Positions 21,792 through 32,507 of a stretch of 64,000 nucleotides of DNA are shown here, piece by piece. This DNA is from Pyropia haitanensis (taxonomy: Eukaryota; Rhodophyta; Bangiophyceae; Bangiales; Bangiaceae), in the NCBI GenBank assembly GCA_008729055.1, contig SDUX01000007.1, positions 1,784,064-1,848,063 on the forward strand, written 5' to 3'. The notes under the pieces are model-generated. The model was not told the DNA's origin, searched no databases, and saw only the letters and a list, made by a program, of their open reading frames with translations. A program made the translations under genes and the position numbers. The first letter of the stretch is position 1, and every line of letters begins with the position of its first letter.

Positions 21792-24700
21792 GGGGTGGCC
21801 CAAAGCCCGCCCGCCCGCCGCTGCCACTCCGCCGGCGGCCGCTGCGACTACGGCGACCGCCCGCGGCGCGCCGGCCACGGCTGCCGCTGCGGCGGCGGCG
21901 GTCGCGCCCGCGGCTGACGCTGCGGCTGTGGCTCCGCCGGCGGCGGTGGCCGCCGCTGCCGCCGCGGCTGCCGCTGCGGCTGCCGCCGCGGCGGTGGCCG
22001 ACGCGGCCGGCCGGCCGCGGCGGCGTGCCGCCGGCCCGGGCCGGCCGCCCGGCCCGCGACGCCGACCGTGGCCGACGGCGAGCGCCGCTGCTGGCAACGG
22101 CGGGCGACGAGGCGCGGCGGCCGCGGCGGCCGCCGGGGCTGCTGGGCCACCGCGCCACCGGCGGGGGGCGGCTGCCGCTGCTGCGGTCGCTGCCGCTGCC
22201 GCCGGCGTGGTGGTGGCGGTGGCGCGCCGGCCGCCCGTGGCTGCGGCCACGGCCGCGGCCGCGGCCGCTGCGGCTGCGGCTACGGCTGCGGTCGCGGCTG
22301 CGGCCGCGACCTCGGCTGCGGCTGCGGCTGGGCCGGCCACGCCGGCGGGTGTGGTCTGCCTGGCGGCTGCCGCTGCGCCGACGGTGGCGACGTCGGCCGA
22401 CACCCCCGCCGTCGCTGCCGCTGCTGCTGCCGCCGCCGCCGCGACCGCCGCCCGACGGCCGCCGCGGCCGCCGCAGCGGCGACCGCGACGACCGCGGCCG
22501 CCGCGGTGGCGACCGTGACGACCGCGGCCGCGGGGCCGGAACCACCACCACACCCTCCCCCCTTGGGCTCGCCGGCCGCACCCCCGCCACGCCGCCGACG
22601 GCAGCGGGCGGCGGCAGCCTCCCCCCCCAACGACAGGAACGCCGCCGCCGCCGCCGCCGCCGCCGCCGTCGGGCCACCCCACAGGCGGCGGCCGGTTGGT
22701 AAACCGGGACACGCCCCCCCCCGGCGGCCACCCCCCCCCCCCCCCCCCCGGCGGGCCCCCGCGCGTACACCGCCGCCACGGCGGCGGCAGCAGCGGCAGC
22801 CACGACCGCCGGCGGCGCGCCGTCGGCGGTCGCGGCGCGGCTCGCGGCGGCCATGGCGCGGCGGACGTGCGGCGGGTAACCGCCGACGGCGGCGGCCGGG
22901 GGCGGGTAGGGCGGCGGCGGGGGGTAGGGGCCGGCCGCCGCCGCCGCCGCAGCCGCCGCCGCGGCTGCCGCCGCGGCCGCCGCGGCGGCGGGCGGGGCGG
23001 GGGGGGGGAGCGCCGGGCCGGCCGCCACCATGACAGCGGCGGCGGCGGCGCCACCGCCGCCGCCGCCGCCGGCGCTGCCGGCCGCGGTGGCCGGCCACGG
23101 CGGCGGCGCGGTCGCGGCATCCCCCCCCCGGTGGGCCGCCGCCGCCGCCGCCGCCGCGGCGGCGGCCGCGTCGGCCGCGGCGCGCTCCTCCTCCTCCTCG
23201 TCGGTCCACGGCGGCGACGGCGGGGGGGGCGCCGGCTGCGGCAGCGGCTCGTGCTTGCGCCGCGGCAGCAGCATCCGCACCGGCCGGGGTGGCGGCAGCG
23301 GCGGCAGCGCTACCGCTGCCGCCAACGGCGCCGCCGCCGCCGCGGCGGTGGCGGCCGCGTCCTTGTCCGCGCCGCGGGTGTCGGCGGTCGTGCCGCCGCC
23401 GTCGCCACCATCGTCGCCCCCTGCCGCCGGGTCAGGCGTCGGCGCGGCCGCGGCCGGCTCGTCCGGCTCCCCGTCCGAGGTGCCCGGCTCGGGCGGCTCC
23501 CCCGCCCCCCCACCGTCGCTGCGACTGCCGCGGCGGCGGCGCGGGATGCGAAAGGCCGACGCGGCGGCGCCGTCGAGCAGCACCCCGTCGGCAAAGAGCG
23601 CGGCCACCTCGGACGTGGGCGACCCCGACGGCCGGCGGCCGCCGCGGTCGCGCTCACGCTCACGCTCACGCCCACGGACACGGTCACGGTCACGGTCATG
23701 GTCACGATCGCGGTCACGGTCGCGGTCGCGGTCGCGGTCGCGGTCGCGGCGGTAGCGGCCGCCGTAGCCGCCGCCGCCGCTGCCGTGGCGGTGGCGGCCG
23801 CCCCCCCATCCCTCTCCCCGCCCCCCCACCGCCGCCGCCGTCTGCGTCCCACCCCCGCCGGTGGGCCGACGGCGACCGCCGGGGCGGCGGCGACGGCGGC
23901 GGCGAGCCGTCGAGGAGCAGCCCCCACGCGTCGAGGCCAATCTCGCCGCGCTGCAGCGCGCGGACGCGCGCCAGCTCCGCCGTCGAGTCGGCAATCATCG
24001 CCGCGGCGCGCGTCTCGGCCGTCTCGACGGCGGCCACGTCGGGCGCGGCGGCCGTGGAGGTGGTGCCGCCGCCGCCGTCGTCGCCGCCACCGCCGTTGTC
24101 GCCGCCGCCGCCGTCGCCGCCGTTGGGGCCATTGGTGGCGGCGGTGGCGGCATCAGCGGAGGTGGCACCGGCAGCGGCAGGGGTGTCGGCCGTGACGGCA
24201 GCGGCGTTGCCATCCCCCCCCCCCCCCCCCTTGGCGGCCGCCGCCTCCGCCTTGGGCCCGCCCGTCAGCCACTTGCGGCACGACGGGGTGCCACACTCAC
24301 ACCGCACCGGCGCGGCGCCGCGGTCCCCCCCGTCGGTCTGGTAGTCAAACGTAATCTCCTCGCCCTTGGCGATGGGCGCCAGCGCAAACACCCCAATCCG
24401 CGGCAGCCCCCCCACCGTCCACTTGCGCGTCACCGCGTTGGGCTCGCAGCTGTGGTTGACAAACCGCGTCACCGAGCCCGTCCGCGCCGCGTCGAGGAAC
24501 AGGTCGGGCGTGAGCGTCATAAAGTAAAAGCACCGCTCGCCGAGGTAGCGCGCCTTGCGGCGCTCGCACTCGGCGCGGTCCACCACCTGCCCCGTGTACT
24601 CGGCGATGAACCCACCGGCCGGCACGGGCGCGGCGGCCTTGAGGCCCCAGCCCTTGTTGCCCGCCGCGCGGAACACCTTTAGCCGCACCGCCTCGTGGCG

Positions 24701-25116
24701 GCCAAACCGCTGGTTCCGGCACGCCGCCCCCGCCGCGCACTCGCGCGGCCGGCACTCGACCGCCGACACGCGGTTGAGGCACGCGTCCGTGTCGCACGCG
24801 ACGCCGCCCGGTGGCGGCGCGGGGCACCCGCACGCCCCATAGCCGCCGCCCTTGGCGGCGGCCAGCATCTTGTCGCGCGCCCGCACCGCGCGGCCAACGT
24901 ACTCGTTGGTCGACAGCCGCACAAACGCGGCGGGGCGGTCCTCCCCGCCCGTCGCGCGCGCGATGCGCGCCTCCAGCTCCGCCGCGTACTCGTCGGCCAG
25001 GTGGGTGAGGACGCCCGCGTACTCGACAAACCGGCGTGGGGGGGGGGGCAGCGACGGCCACACCGACGGCACGGGGGGCGGGTGGCCGCGCCGCCCGCGG
25101 CGGTCACCACCAACAC

Positions 25117-25153
<37 letters not shown>

Positions 25154-25797
25154 GCCGCCGCCGCCAGGGACGTCCCGGCCGGCCGGCCCGTCACCACGGG
25201 CACCCCCCTCCTCCTCCCCCGCCGTGTGGCCCTCCCGCTCCGAGCTCCCCGACCGCCCGTCGCGGCCGCGGTCGCGCTCGCGGCTGGTCGAGCGCCCCCC
25301 CCCCCCCCCGCCCCCCCCCCCCCCGGGACCGCCCCTGCGCGCGCGCCAGCCGCACCGCCACGGCGGCGGTGGCCAAGCTCAGCGCCGTCCGCCCCGCCGG
25401 CCCGAGGTGCGCCCGCCCGACCGCGCCGCCGACCGCGACGGCGGCCGCGTGGAGCCGCGCGAGGCCGCGGCGGCCGTGAAAGTGCGCGTCGATGAGCGCG
25501 CCGAGGCCGCCCGGGCCGCCGGCCAGCGCGGCGGGCGAGCCGGCCGCGGGCGCAAACGTGCCGAGGAGCCGCGCGACGAGGCCGACAAAGCGGTCGACGG
25601 TGTCGCGCTCGCGCGCCGCGTCCGTGTCGTCGCTGTCGCCGCCGCCGTCGGTGGTGCCGTCGGCGTCCGAGGGGGGGGCGGTAGACGCGGCCGCCCGCCC
25701 GGGGGGGGGGGGGTCATCCGCCAGCGCCGCCAGCTCCGCGTCGGTCACCACGGGGTGGCGGCGGCGGCCGTCGCGGCCGCGGCCACGGTCCCCCGGC

Positions 25798-25835
<38 letters not shown>

Positions 25836-26733
25836 CGCCGGCGCGGCGGCGGTGCGGCCGCCGTCCCCATCGGCGCCGCCGCCCCCGTCGCCGCCCCCGT
25901 CGGTGGCCGCCGCCTTCCCAGCGGCGGCCGCGGCGCCCGCCTCGGCGGCAGCTTCAGCGTCCAGCTCGGCGACCACGTCGGCGGCAGCAACGACCATCGC
26001 GGCCACCCCCTCCAGCACCCGCGACCGGACCGGCTCCCCCCCCATGACGACCGCCCGCAGCGGCGCCGACGACAGGATGCCGACGACCGCCTCGAGCGCG
26101 TCGAGCACCCCCCCATCATCCCGCGCCACCCCCGACCGCGACGCGACCAGCCGCGAGCACACCGCCGCGGCCGCGTCGGCGGCTGCGGCCGCCGCGGCGG
26201 CCGCGTCGGCCGCGGCGAGCGCCTCGCCCGGCACCGTCGACGCGAGCGCCGCCTGCGTGACGACAACCGCGGCGGCGGCGTGGGTGCGGCCGCCGCCCAG
26301 CTGGCGGAACGCCTTGAGGAGGGCGCCCAGCGCGGCGGGCGCGGCGGGGTGACGGAAGAGGGCGGCGAGGACGGACCGCCGGGCGGCGGCGGGGAGCGCG
26401 TAGGGCGCGCCGGGCGGCGCCGCCGCAAACGCCTCGGCGACGGCGGCGGCCGCGTCGACCGCGCCGCCGCTGCCGCCGCCGCCACCGCCGGCCGGTGTGG
26501 GGGGGGCGGCGGCGGCGGCGCGACGGGCGCCGCGGCGCCGCCCGCCGGCACGCGGCCGAGCAGCTGGTAGAGGAGCTCGAGCAGCGCGTCGCGCGCAAAG
26601 TTGGTCACCTTGCGGTACGAGTGCACCCGGGGGGCGAGCGTCATGTCGAGGACGCAGGTCACCCACACGGACGCCACCGTGCGGGTGGGCGGGGGGAACA
26701 ACGAGTGGGGGAGGGTGCCGTCCGTGGGGGTGC

Positions 26734-26800
<67 letters not shown>

Positions 26801-27584
26801 GTCGGCCGCCGCAAGGCCGGGCGCGGCGGCGGCGGCGGGCGCGCCCCCGCCGCCCCCCCCCCCCCCCCCGTCCCCCCCCCGTCGTACACTGGCGGCGTCG
26901 CCACCGCCAACACCTGCCCCGCCTCGTCCGCCGGCAGCGCGGCAACGTCGCGCAGGTACAGCGGCGGCCCCCCCCCCCCCCCCCCCCCCCCGCGGGCGCC
27001 GCGGTCGGCGGTGGCGCCTCGACGCGCCGGGCGGCGGCCTCGTGAAACAGGATGGAGCCGACCGCCGTCGCGGCGTTGAGGCCATTGTGCAGCGCGTCGG
27101 AGCGCGCCTGCAGCACCTCGAGCGGCTCCTCATCGGGGGGGGGGCGGCCGGCGGGGACGCCTCCCGCACCCCGTTGGCAACGCCGCCGCCGCCGCCGCCA
27201 CCGCCGCCGCCGGCGGCCGCGGTCGCGGCGGCGGGCGAGTCGGCGGCGGGCGAGTCCGCCGCCGCCCCGTCCGCGTCCGCGTCTGGTTCCCCCCCCCCCG
27301 GCGTTTGCGGCGGGCACCCCCCCCCCCCGCCCCCCGGCGGCCGCCGCGGCGGCAGCCGCGATGCGCACCACGTCGCGGGCCCCCCCCCCCCCCTCCCCAT
27401 CAACACGGACAGCGTCGGCGCGAGCGCCGCGCACACCCCTACCCGCCGCGCGTACCACGCCGCCGGCAGCGCCGCGACCGCCGCCGCCGCGCCCGGCCGC
27501 GCCGCGTCGGCCAGCCGGTGCGCGAGGAGCGCGAGGAGCTCGGAAAAGTCATTCTCGCCGAGCGGCCGCGCGTCGGCCGCCGCC

Positions 27585-27629
<45 letters not shown>

Positions 27630-27631
27630 TT

Positions 27632-27670
<39 letters not shown>

Positions 27671-27731
27671 GCCGGCCGACCGCACCCCGGCCTCGGCACG
27701 CCAGCGGCGGAGGAGCGCCGCGCTCGCTTGC

Positions 27732-27765
<34 letters not shown>

Positions 27766-28216
27766 AGCCGCCGCCGCCGCCGGCACCCCCGCGGGCGGCG
27801 GGCGTCCTCCCCCCCTCGGCGTCCCCCCCACCGGTGCGGCTGTCGCGGTCAGCAGCCGGGACCCCCCCCCCCCCCCCAGCGCGGCGGCCGCCGCCCTCCC
27901 CCCCCCCCCGGCAGCAGCGACACGCGGTGCAGGTGCCGCGCCGTCGCGGCCATGTACGGCAGCAACGACGCGCGGCCGAGCCCCGCCACGCCCGCCAGGC
28001 GCAGCCCGCCGCCGGCGCGGGGCGTCAGCGCCGCCAGCAGCGCCGCGTGGTTGGCCCGCACCAGCCGTGCGAGCGCCGACGGCGGCGCGTCGCACGCGCC
28101 ACCGCCGTCCGCGTCGGCGGGGGGGGGCGGGGGCGGGGAGCGTGACGCCGCCGCGCCTGCCGGGGGGGGGAGGGGGGGGGCGGCTCGGGGCCGGGCGCCG
28201 CCGCGCCGCCGCCGCG

Positions 28217-28247
<31 letters not shown>

Positions 28248-28447
28248 GCGGCGCCATTGGCGGCGGCCGCGGCGGCCGCGGCGGCGCGGCGGCCGCGCTT
28301 GCGCGCCGTGCCGGCCACCGCGTCGGCGGCCGGCGAGGGCGGCGACGGCCGCGGCCGTCGGCGCGTCGGCGCTGGGCGGCGGGACGCCGCGGCGGCGGCG
28401 GCGGTCGGGGGGGCCGCGGCGGCGGCGGGCTCGGCGGGCTCGACAGA

Positions 28448-28512
<65 letters not shown>

Positions 28513-28852
28513 ACCGCGTGGGGCGCCGCCGGCTGGCGGGGGGGGAAGGTGACGGGGAGCGCCGCCGGCGGGGGGTGGGGGGGGGGGGACCGCCGGAAGG
28601 GGGGAGGAGGGCGCACGGCGCAGCCGCTTGCGCGCGCGTGGCGGGGGGGCGTCACTCGCCGCCGCCGCGCCGCCGTCGGTGGCAGCGTCGTCAAACGCGT
28701 CGGCGTCGGCGGCAGCGTCGGCGTCGGCGGCAGCGTCGGCGGCGGCGTCGGCGGCGGCGGCGGCGGCGGCGTCATCGTCAGCGTCGGGGGGGAGCAGCCG
28801 CGGCCGTCGCCGCCGCCGGGATGGGCGTGGCGCCGCGGCGGCGGCGGGCGTG

Positions 28853-28889
<37 letters not shown>

Positions 28890-28977
28890 CATCATTGTCG
28901 CCGCCGCTGGCGGCCGCGTCGGCGGCGTCGGCCGCGGCGGCGGCCACCGGCGGCACGGGCGAACGCCTTGGCCGCAT
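18792..28977 (-). CDS. Giant SET-domain histone methyltransferase (SETD2/ASH1 class) with RE/RD/RS-rich tail
   Basis: AWS-SET-postSET enzymes methylate histone H3, most often K36. The diagnostic block (about 24260-24840) has a cysteine-rich AWS (C-x-C, CDTDACLNR, EC, C-x3-NQRF), then NKGWGLKAAAPVPAGGFIAEYTG, RCFYFMTL, RFVNHSCEPNAV, GEEITFDYQ and postSET CECGTPSCRKWL. Ordered N-terminal segments lie upstream, for example SALARLVRANHAALLAAL, ENDFSELLALLAHRLADAA and LDMTLAPRVHSYRKVTNFAR. Downstream are RD (about 23650-23760), RS (about 22000-22500), RE (about 20480-21060) and a second RS tract (about 19560-19680), then TGFTDAPAMAAAVDAARRVG and a basic end SRRRKPKRP at 18792. The best start is the ATG at 28977 (MRPRRSPVPP). 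No WW or SRI domain is evident. Frames must be joined at several homopolymers; the ends and single-gene unity are inferred, while the SET block is certain. Confidence 0.75.
24260..24845 (-). other. AWS-SET-postSET catalytic region of the giant methyltransferase
   Basis: This lies in one uninterrupted frame. It contains the AWS zinc cysteines, the cofactor/substrate-binding RFVNHSCEPN (about 24440-24470), the catalytic-tyrosine strand EEITFDYQ (about 24340-24362) and the postSET CxC...C motif (CECGTPSC). All key residues of an active SET enzyme are present. Confidence 0.95.
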
Positions 28978-31433
28978 CGTGGGGGTGCCGGCCGCGGCAC
29001 GGCGTCGACAGCGTGCGGGGCAGGGAGGGGGGGGGAGGGGGGGGCGTGGCTGGCAGGGGAGGCGGCGAAAAAACGCGGGGGGGGACCGCGCGGCCGCGGG
29101 CGGAAGGGGGGGGGGACGCGGCGGGCATTGGCCGCGCCGGCCCCGGCGCGCAGCGGGCGGAGGAGGGCGCGGGCGGCGCGCGGCCGTCGGCCACGGCCGC
29201 GCGGCCAACGGTCTTGGTGGCCCACACCGGGGGGGCACCGCGCCGCGCGGGCGGCGCGGTCTAACGTGGCGGGCGCTGATTGGCTCCCGTGCCAAGCTAC
29301 GCGATGTGCACAGCGGGAGGTTGGACGACGTCGGCGAAGAGGAATCCGTGCATGAAACAGTGTATGAATGTATTTGCCACGTTTTCACTTCTCGCCATGA
29401 ATCCACGCCGGCAAAGGCGAAATGTTGATGCGAAAGCGATATTGAAAACTTTCCGAACACACCGCGGGCGCTGCCCACCTGGTCCGCGACCGGGAAGCGC
29501 ATCGCGAAGGGCGATGCGGCCGCTCCAAGAATCCCTGTGAGGTGCGCTTGTACACGAACCCCATACCACCTGGGAGCCCAACGCCCTCATCGCCGCCGTC
29601 GCTGGCTTGGGCAGTTCTACCGTTGCCTTCAGACCGATGGTGCCGTCGGCCTGTATTCTGGCGCCGTGGTAGTGCTTCGACGCAGGGTCGAAGCGCGGAC
29701 TTGTTCTAGCAGCTTGTGAGATCTTCTCATCTCTGGTAGCCTTGACGGCTATGCACCGTTGGGTTCTCGCAGACGCGCAGCCGCATCGACCTGCGCGGTG
29801 CCCCTTATCCCGGCGTCGCGCGCAAGGCCCGAATCGGCTGTTTTCCTTGTTGAACGGCTTGCGGAGGTCTGTGAGAGTTTGCGTGTCTCAACAACCGCTG
29901 TGGGACGCACCAAAACGTTGCGCTGATGGTGCCGATAAACTCTGTCGTACAGTGTGAAATATTAGCCCGTACGCCGCTTCCGCAACACGTTCCGCAAAGC
30001 CTGTTGATCTCAGCAGGGCCGGGTTGAAATACGCATGCGCCCCCGCTTCCGCTCTTTGTTGAAGCGTTTGTGATGGAACCTTGCAAGTCGTTCCGACTTG
30101 CGCAACCGGTTCCTCTGTGATGCACAGGTCCTTGCGCTTCGCACCCATCGACAGGCGCAACTCATTATGGCTGCGCAGTGGCTATCGCAGCGTGTGACAA
30201 ATAAAGTAGTGAAAAACCGCGACGGAATCATGCTGTGGGCGGGCCCGCAACGCCTCGCGCAACGCTTGCGCACTGGATTTGCACGATTTCCGCGACGCCG
30301 GTTTGTGGAGCACAGCGCTGCCCGAGTGGTGGCCCCGTGTCTCGCACCGTGCTCGGTTCCAGAGAACCGAATGATGGGCGCTTTTGGAGGGGAAGTTGAC
30401 GGCCACTTTTCCACCCGACAGCCAAAGTTTGACATACGATTATGTGCCATTGTCCATAGTTCGTGCCACCCAGCCGTGTGTGCATGAGCCTCGAACATGT
30501 TCGAGGGGTGCGATCCCTTGAATAATAAAATAGGTGCTGTCTGTGTAATACACAAGGAAAAATCGTCGAGGCGAGCACGATGCACTCGGCCGGACACACC
30601 TGCTGTGTAGGACACGCCGCCCGCACGCCGGCTGTTTGAACTTTGAACCGGGCGGCACCGCCGCCACGGCCGGTCCCACCTGGAGCTCCAGGCGTCGCGT
30701 GCGGCCGGCCGCCGGCGTCCCCGCCGCGACGACGGGTGCGGCGGTCGACGCCCGCGGCGCTCGCGGGCGCGGCTCCCCAAACGGCGCCCGCCGCCCCACT
30801 GCCCCTGCCGCCCGCCGCTTCCCGATCCAAGCCTCGCCCACTGGGGTCACCCCCCCCTCCCCCACCCATCCCTTTGCCTCGCCGTCCCCGCCCTTGCCGG
30901 CACGCCCCCGCCGCCGCCACAGTCAAGGGCACGCGGGCAAGACAAACTACCGCGGCCGTCCGAGGGAAACGACAACAACCCCTGCGGCTGCCGCTGCCAC
31001 ACATCTACTGCGGCGGCGGGGGCACACCCGCCGACGCCCTTCCCACCCCGCACGACGCCGCGCCGCCGCCGCCCCTCCCTCTACCCCACCGCCTCCCACG
31101 GCGGTGCGCGGAAACAAAAAAAAAAAAGAAGGTTACGTCCAAACAGCCAGTGCGGCGTACCGTAGCGGCTTGCCGCCGCGGGCGCGACCGCCACGCCCCC
31201 TCCCCCACCGGCCGCGGCCGCCACCGCCGGCGGCACCCCCCCCCCCTCTCCCCCCGGGCGTTGTCACTGGCAGCCGCGGCGGCCGCGCGCGCGGCGAGCC
31301 GCTGGCGGCCGGCCGCACCGCGCGGCGCGCCGCCGCCGCCTCACTGCGGGCCGCCCCGCCGAGACGGCGGCGGCGCCGGTGGCGTGGCGGCGCGCGTCCA
31401 CGGGCGGGCTCACTAGTCGCCGCCGCCGCCGCC
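28978..31433. other. Lower-GC spacer; no supported gene
   Basis: Bases 28978-29270 are G-rich 5' flank of the SET gene. Bases 29270-30600 drop sharply in GC. They contain short hairpins, GCTTCGAC/GTCGAAGC (29674-29694) and GCAAGTCG/CGACTTGC (30083-30101), and an 18-bp perfect palindrome (30489-30506), but no recognisable gene. An A12 run at 31116-31127 reads as T-rich on the minus strand, just past the stop of the glycine-rich gene. Short open frames on both strands have no motif. Confidence 0.45.
30489..30506. repeat. 18-bp perfect palindrome
   Basis: CCTCGAACATGTTCGAGG reads the same on both strands. It could be a dimeric protein binding site or chance; the function is unknown. Confidence 0.75.
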
Positions 31434-32507
31434 TTAGTCACCGCCGCCGCCCCCCCCACTGCACCCGCCGCCGCCGCCGCCAGAGTCACCGCCGCCGCCC
31501 CCTCCACTGTACCCGCCGCCGCCGCCCCCACTGTACCCGCCACCGCCGCCATAGTCACCGCCGCCGCCCCCCCCGCTGTACCCGCCGCCGCCGCCCCCAC
31601 TGTACCCGCCACCGCCGCCATAGTCACCGCCGCCGCCCCCCCCGCTGTACCCGCCGCCGCCGCCCCCACTGTACCCGCCACCGCCGCCATAGTCACCGCC
31701 GCCGCCCCCCCCGCTGTACCCGCCGCCGCCGCCCCCACTGTACCCGCCACCGCCGCCATAGTCACCGCCGCCGCCCCCCCCGCTGTACCCGCCGCCGCCG
31801 CCCCCACTGTACCCGCCACCGCCGCCATAGTCACCGCCGCCGCCCCCCCCGCTGTACCCGCCGCCGCCGCCCCCACTGTACCCGCCACCGCCGCCATAGT
31901 CACCGCCGCCGCCCCCCCCGCTGTACCCGCCGCCGCCGCCCCCACTGTACCCGCCACCGCCGCCATAGTCACCGCCGCCGCCCCCCCCGCTGTACCCGCC
32001 GCCGCCGCCCCCACTGTACCCGCCACCGCCGCCATAGTCACCGCCGCCGCCCCCCCCGCTGTACCCGCCATGCGTGCCGCCGCCGCCGCCGACAATGCCG
32101 CCGACGACAATGTACCCGCCGCCGCCGCCGCCCGCGCTGCCACTGTCACATGCGCGCGGCCCCGCACCCCCCCCACTTCCATCGCCGCCGCCGCCGCCGG
32201 CGACGGCGCACGTGTCGCTAGACGCCATCGCCGCCGTGTCGTTCTGCTTGACGACCCTGCCGCGGGCATCTCTGCGTCCGCCGCCGCCTCTGGTGTAGCC
32301 GCCGCCACCGCGGCTGCGGGGCGGCGCCGCCGCCCGCCCGCCACTGCCGACGCGGGCGCCCGCCGCCGCGGGTGGGGGGCGTGCCGCGTTGGTGGGGTCG
32401 GTGGCGGCGGCACCACCGCCGCCGCTGCCGCTGCTGCCGCTGCCGCCGCTGCCCCTGGCACCGGGCTGACGGCGGGGCCAGCACGGCAGGCAAGCAGAGG
32501 GCGCCAT
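31434..32507 (-). CDS. Glycine-rich protein with 23-residue tandem repeats
   Basis: The C-terminal part is a tandem array of a 23-residue unit made of DYGGGGGYSGGGGGGYSGGG-type sequence. It ends GGGGGD at 31434. Upstream are Gly/Ser-rich and RGG-like segments (RSRGGGGYTRGGGGRRDARG) and then MASSDTCAVAGGGGG. Tyr/Gly-rich tails like this are typical of RNA-binding glycine-rich proteins that phase-separate, or of secreted wall proteins. I find no RRM, cold-shock or zinc-knuckle domain and no signal peptide, so neither is supported. ATGs at 32507 and 32228 are both in frame; an upstream exon is possible. Strand choice rests on the Tyr/Ser/Asp-containing glycine pattern and on minus-sense T-rich sequence just past the stop. 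The opposite strand is also open across the array. Confidence 0.5.
   Translation of the reverse strand: MAPSACLPCWPRRQPGARGSGGSGSSGSGGGGAAATDPTNAARPPPAAAGARVGSGGRAAAPPRSRGGGGYTRGGGGRRDARGRVVKQNDTAAMASSDTCAVAGGGGGDGSGGGAGPRACDSGSAGGGGGGYIVVGGIVGGGGGTHGGYSGGGGGGDYGGGGGYSGGGGGGYSGGGGGGDYGGGGGYSGGGGGGYSGGGGGGDYGGGGGYSGGGGGGYSGGGGGGDYGGGGGYSGGGGGGYSGGGGGGDYGGGGGYSGGGGGGYSGGGGGGDYGGGGGYSGGGGGGYSGGGGGGDYGGGGGYSGGGGGGYSGGGGGGDYGGGGGYSGGGGGGYSGGGGGGDSGGGGGGCSGGGGGGD
31483..32069 (-). repeat. 69-bp tandem array, about 8.5 units
   Basis: Unit boundaries fall at 31483, 31552, 31621, 31690, 31759, 31828, 31897, 31966 and 32035. The seven units from 31552 to 32034 look identical by eye; the first is slightly diverged and the last is partial. 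The unit length is a multiple of three, so the array keeps frame. It encodes the Gly/Tyr-rich repeat on the minus strand and Ala/Pro-rich or Arg/His-rich repeats in plus-strand frames. Confidence 0.92.

Noticed and set aside
18236..22702. Very long plus-strand open frame with SR-rich sequence opposite the SET gene
   Set aside because: It is the antisense shadow of the Arg/Glu and Arg/Ser repeats, since GC-rich hexamer repeats leave both strands open. The minus strand carries the SET domain in the same transcription direction as the long tail.
31483..32069. Possible CRISPR array (regular 69-bp spacing)
   Set aside because: The units are contiguous and identical with no unique spacers, keep a reading frame and lie in a eukaryotic genome. 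It is a tandem minisatellite.
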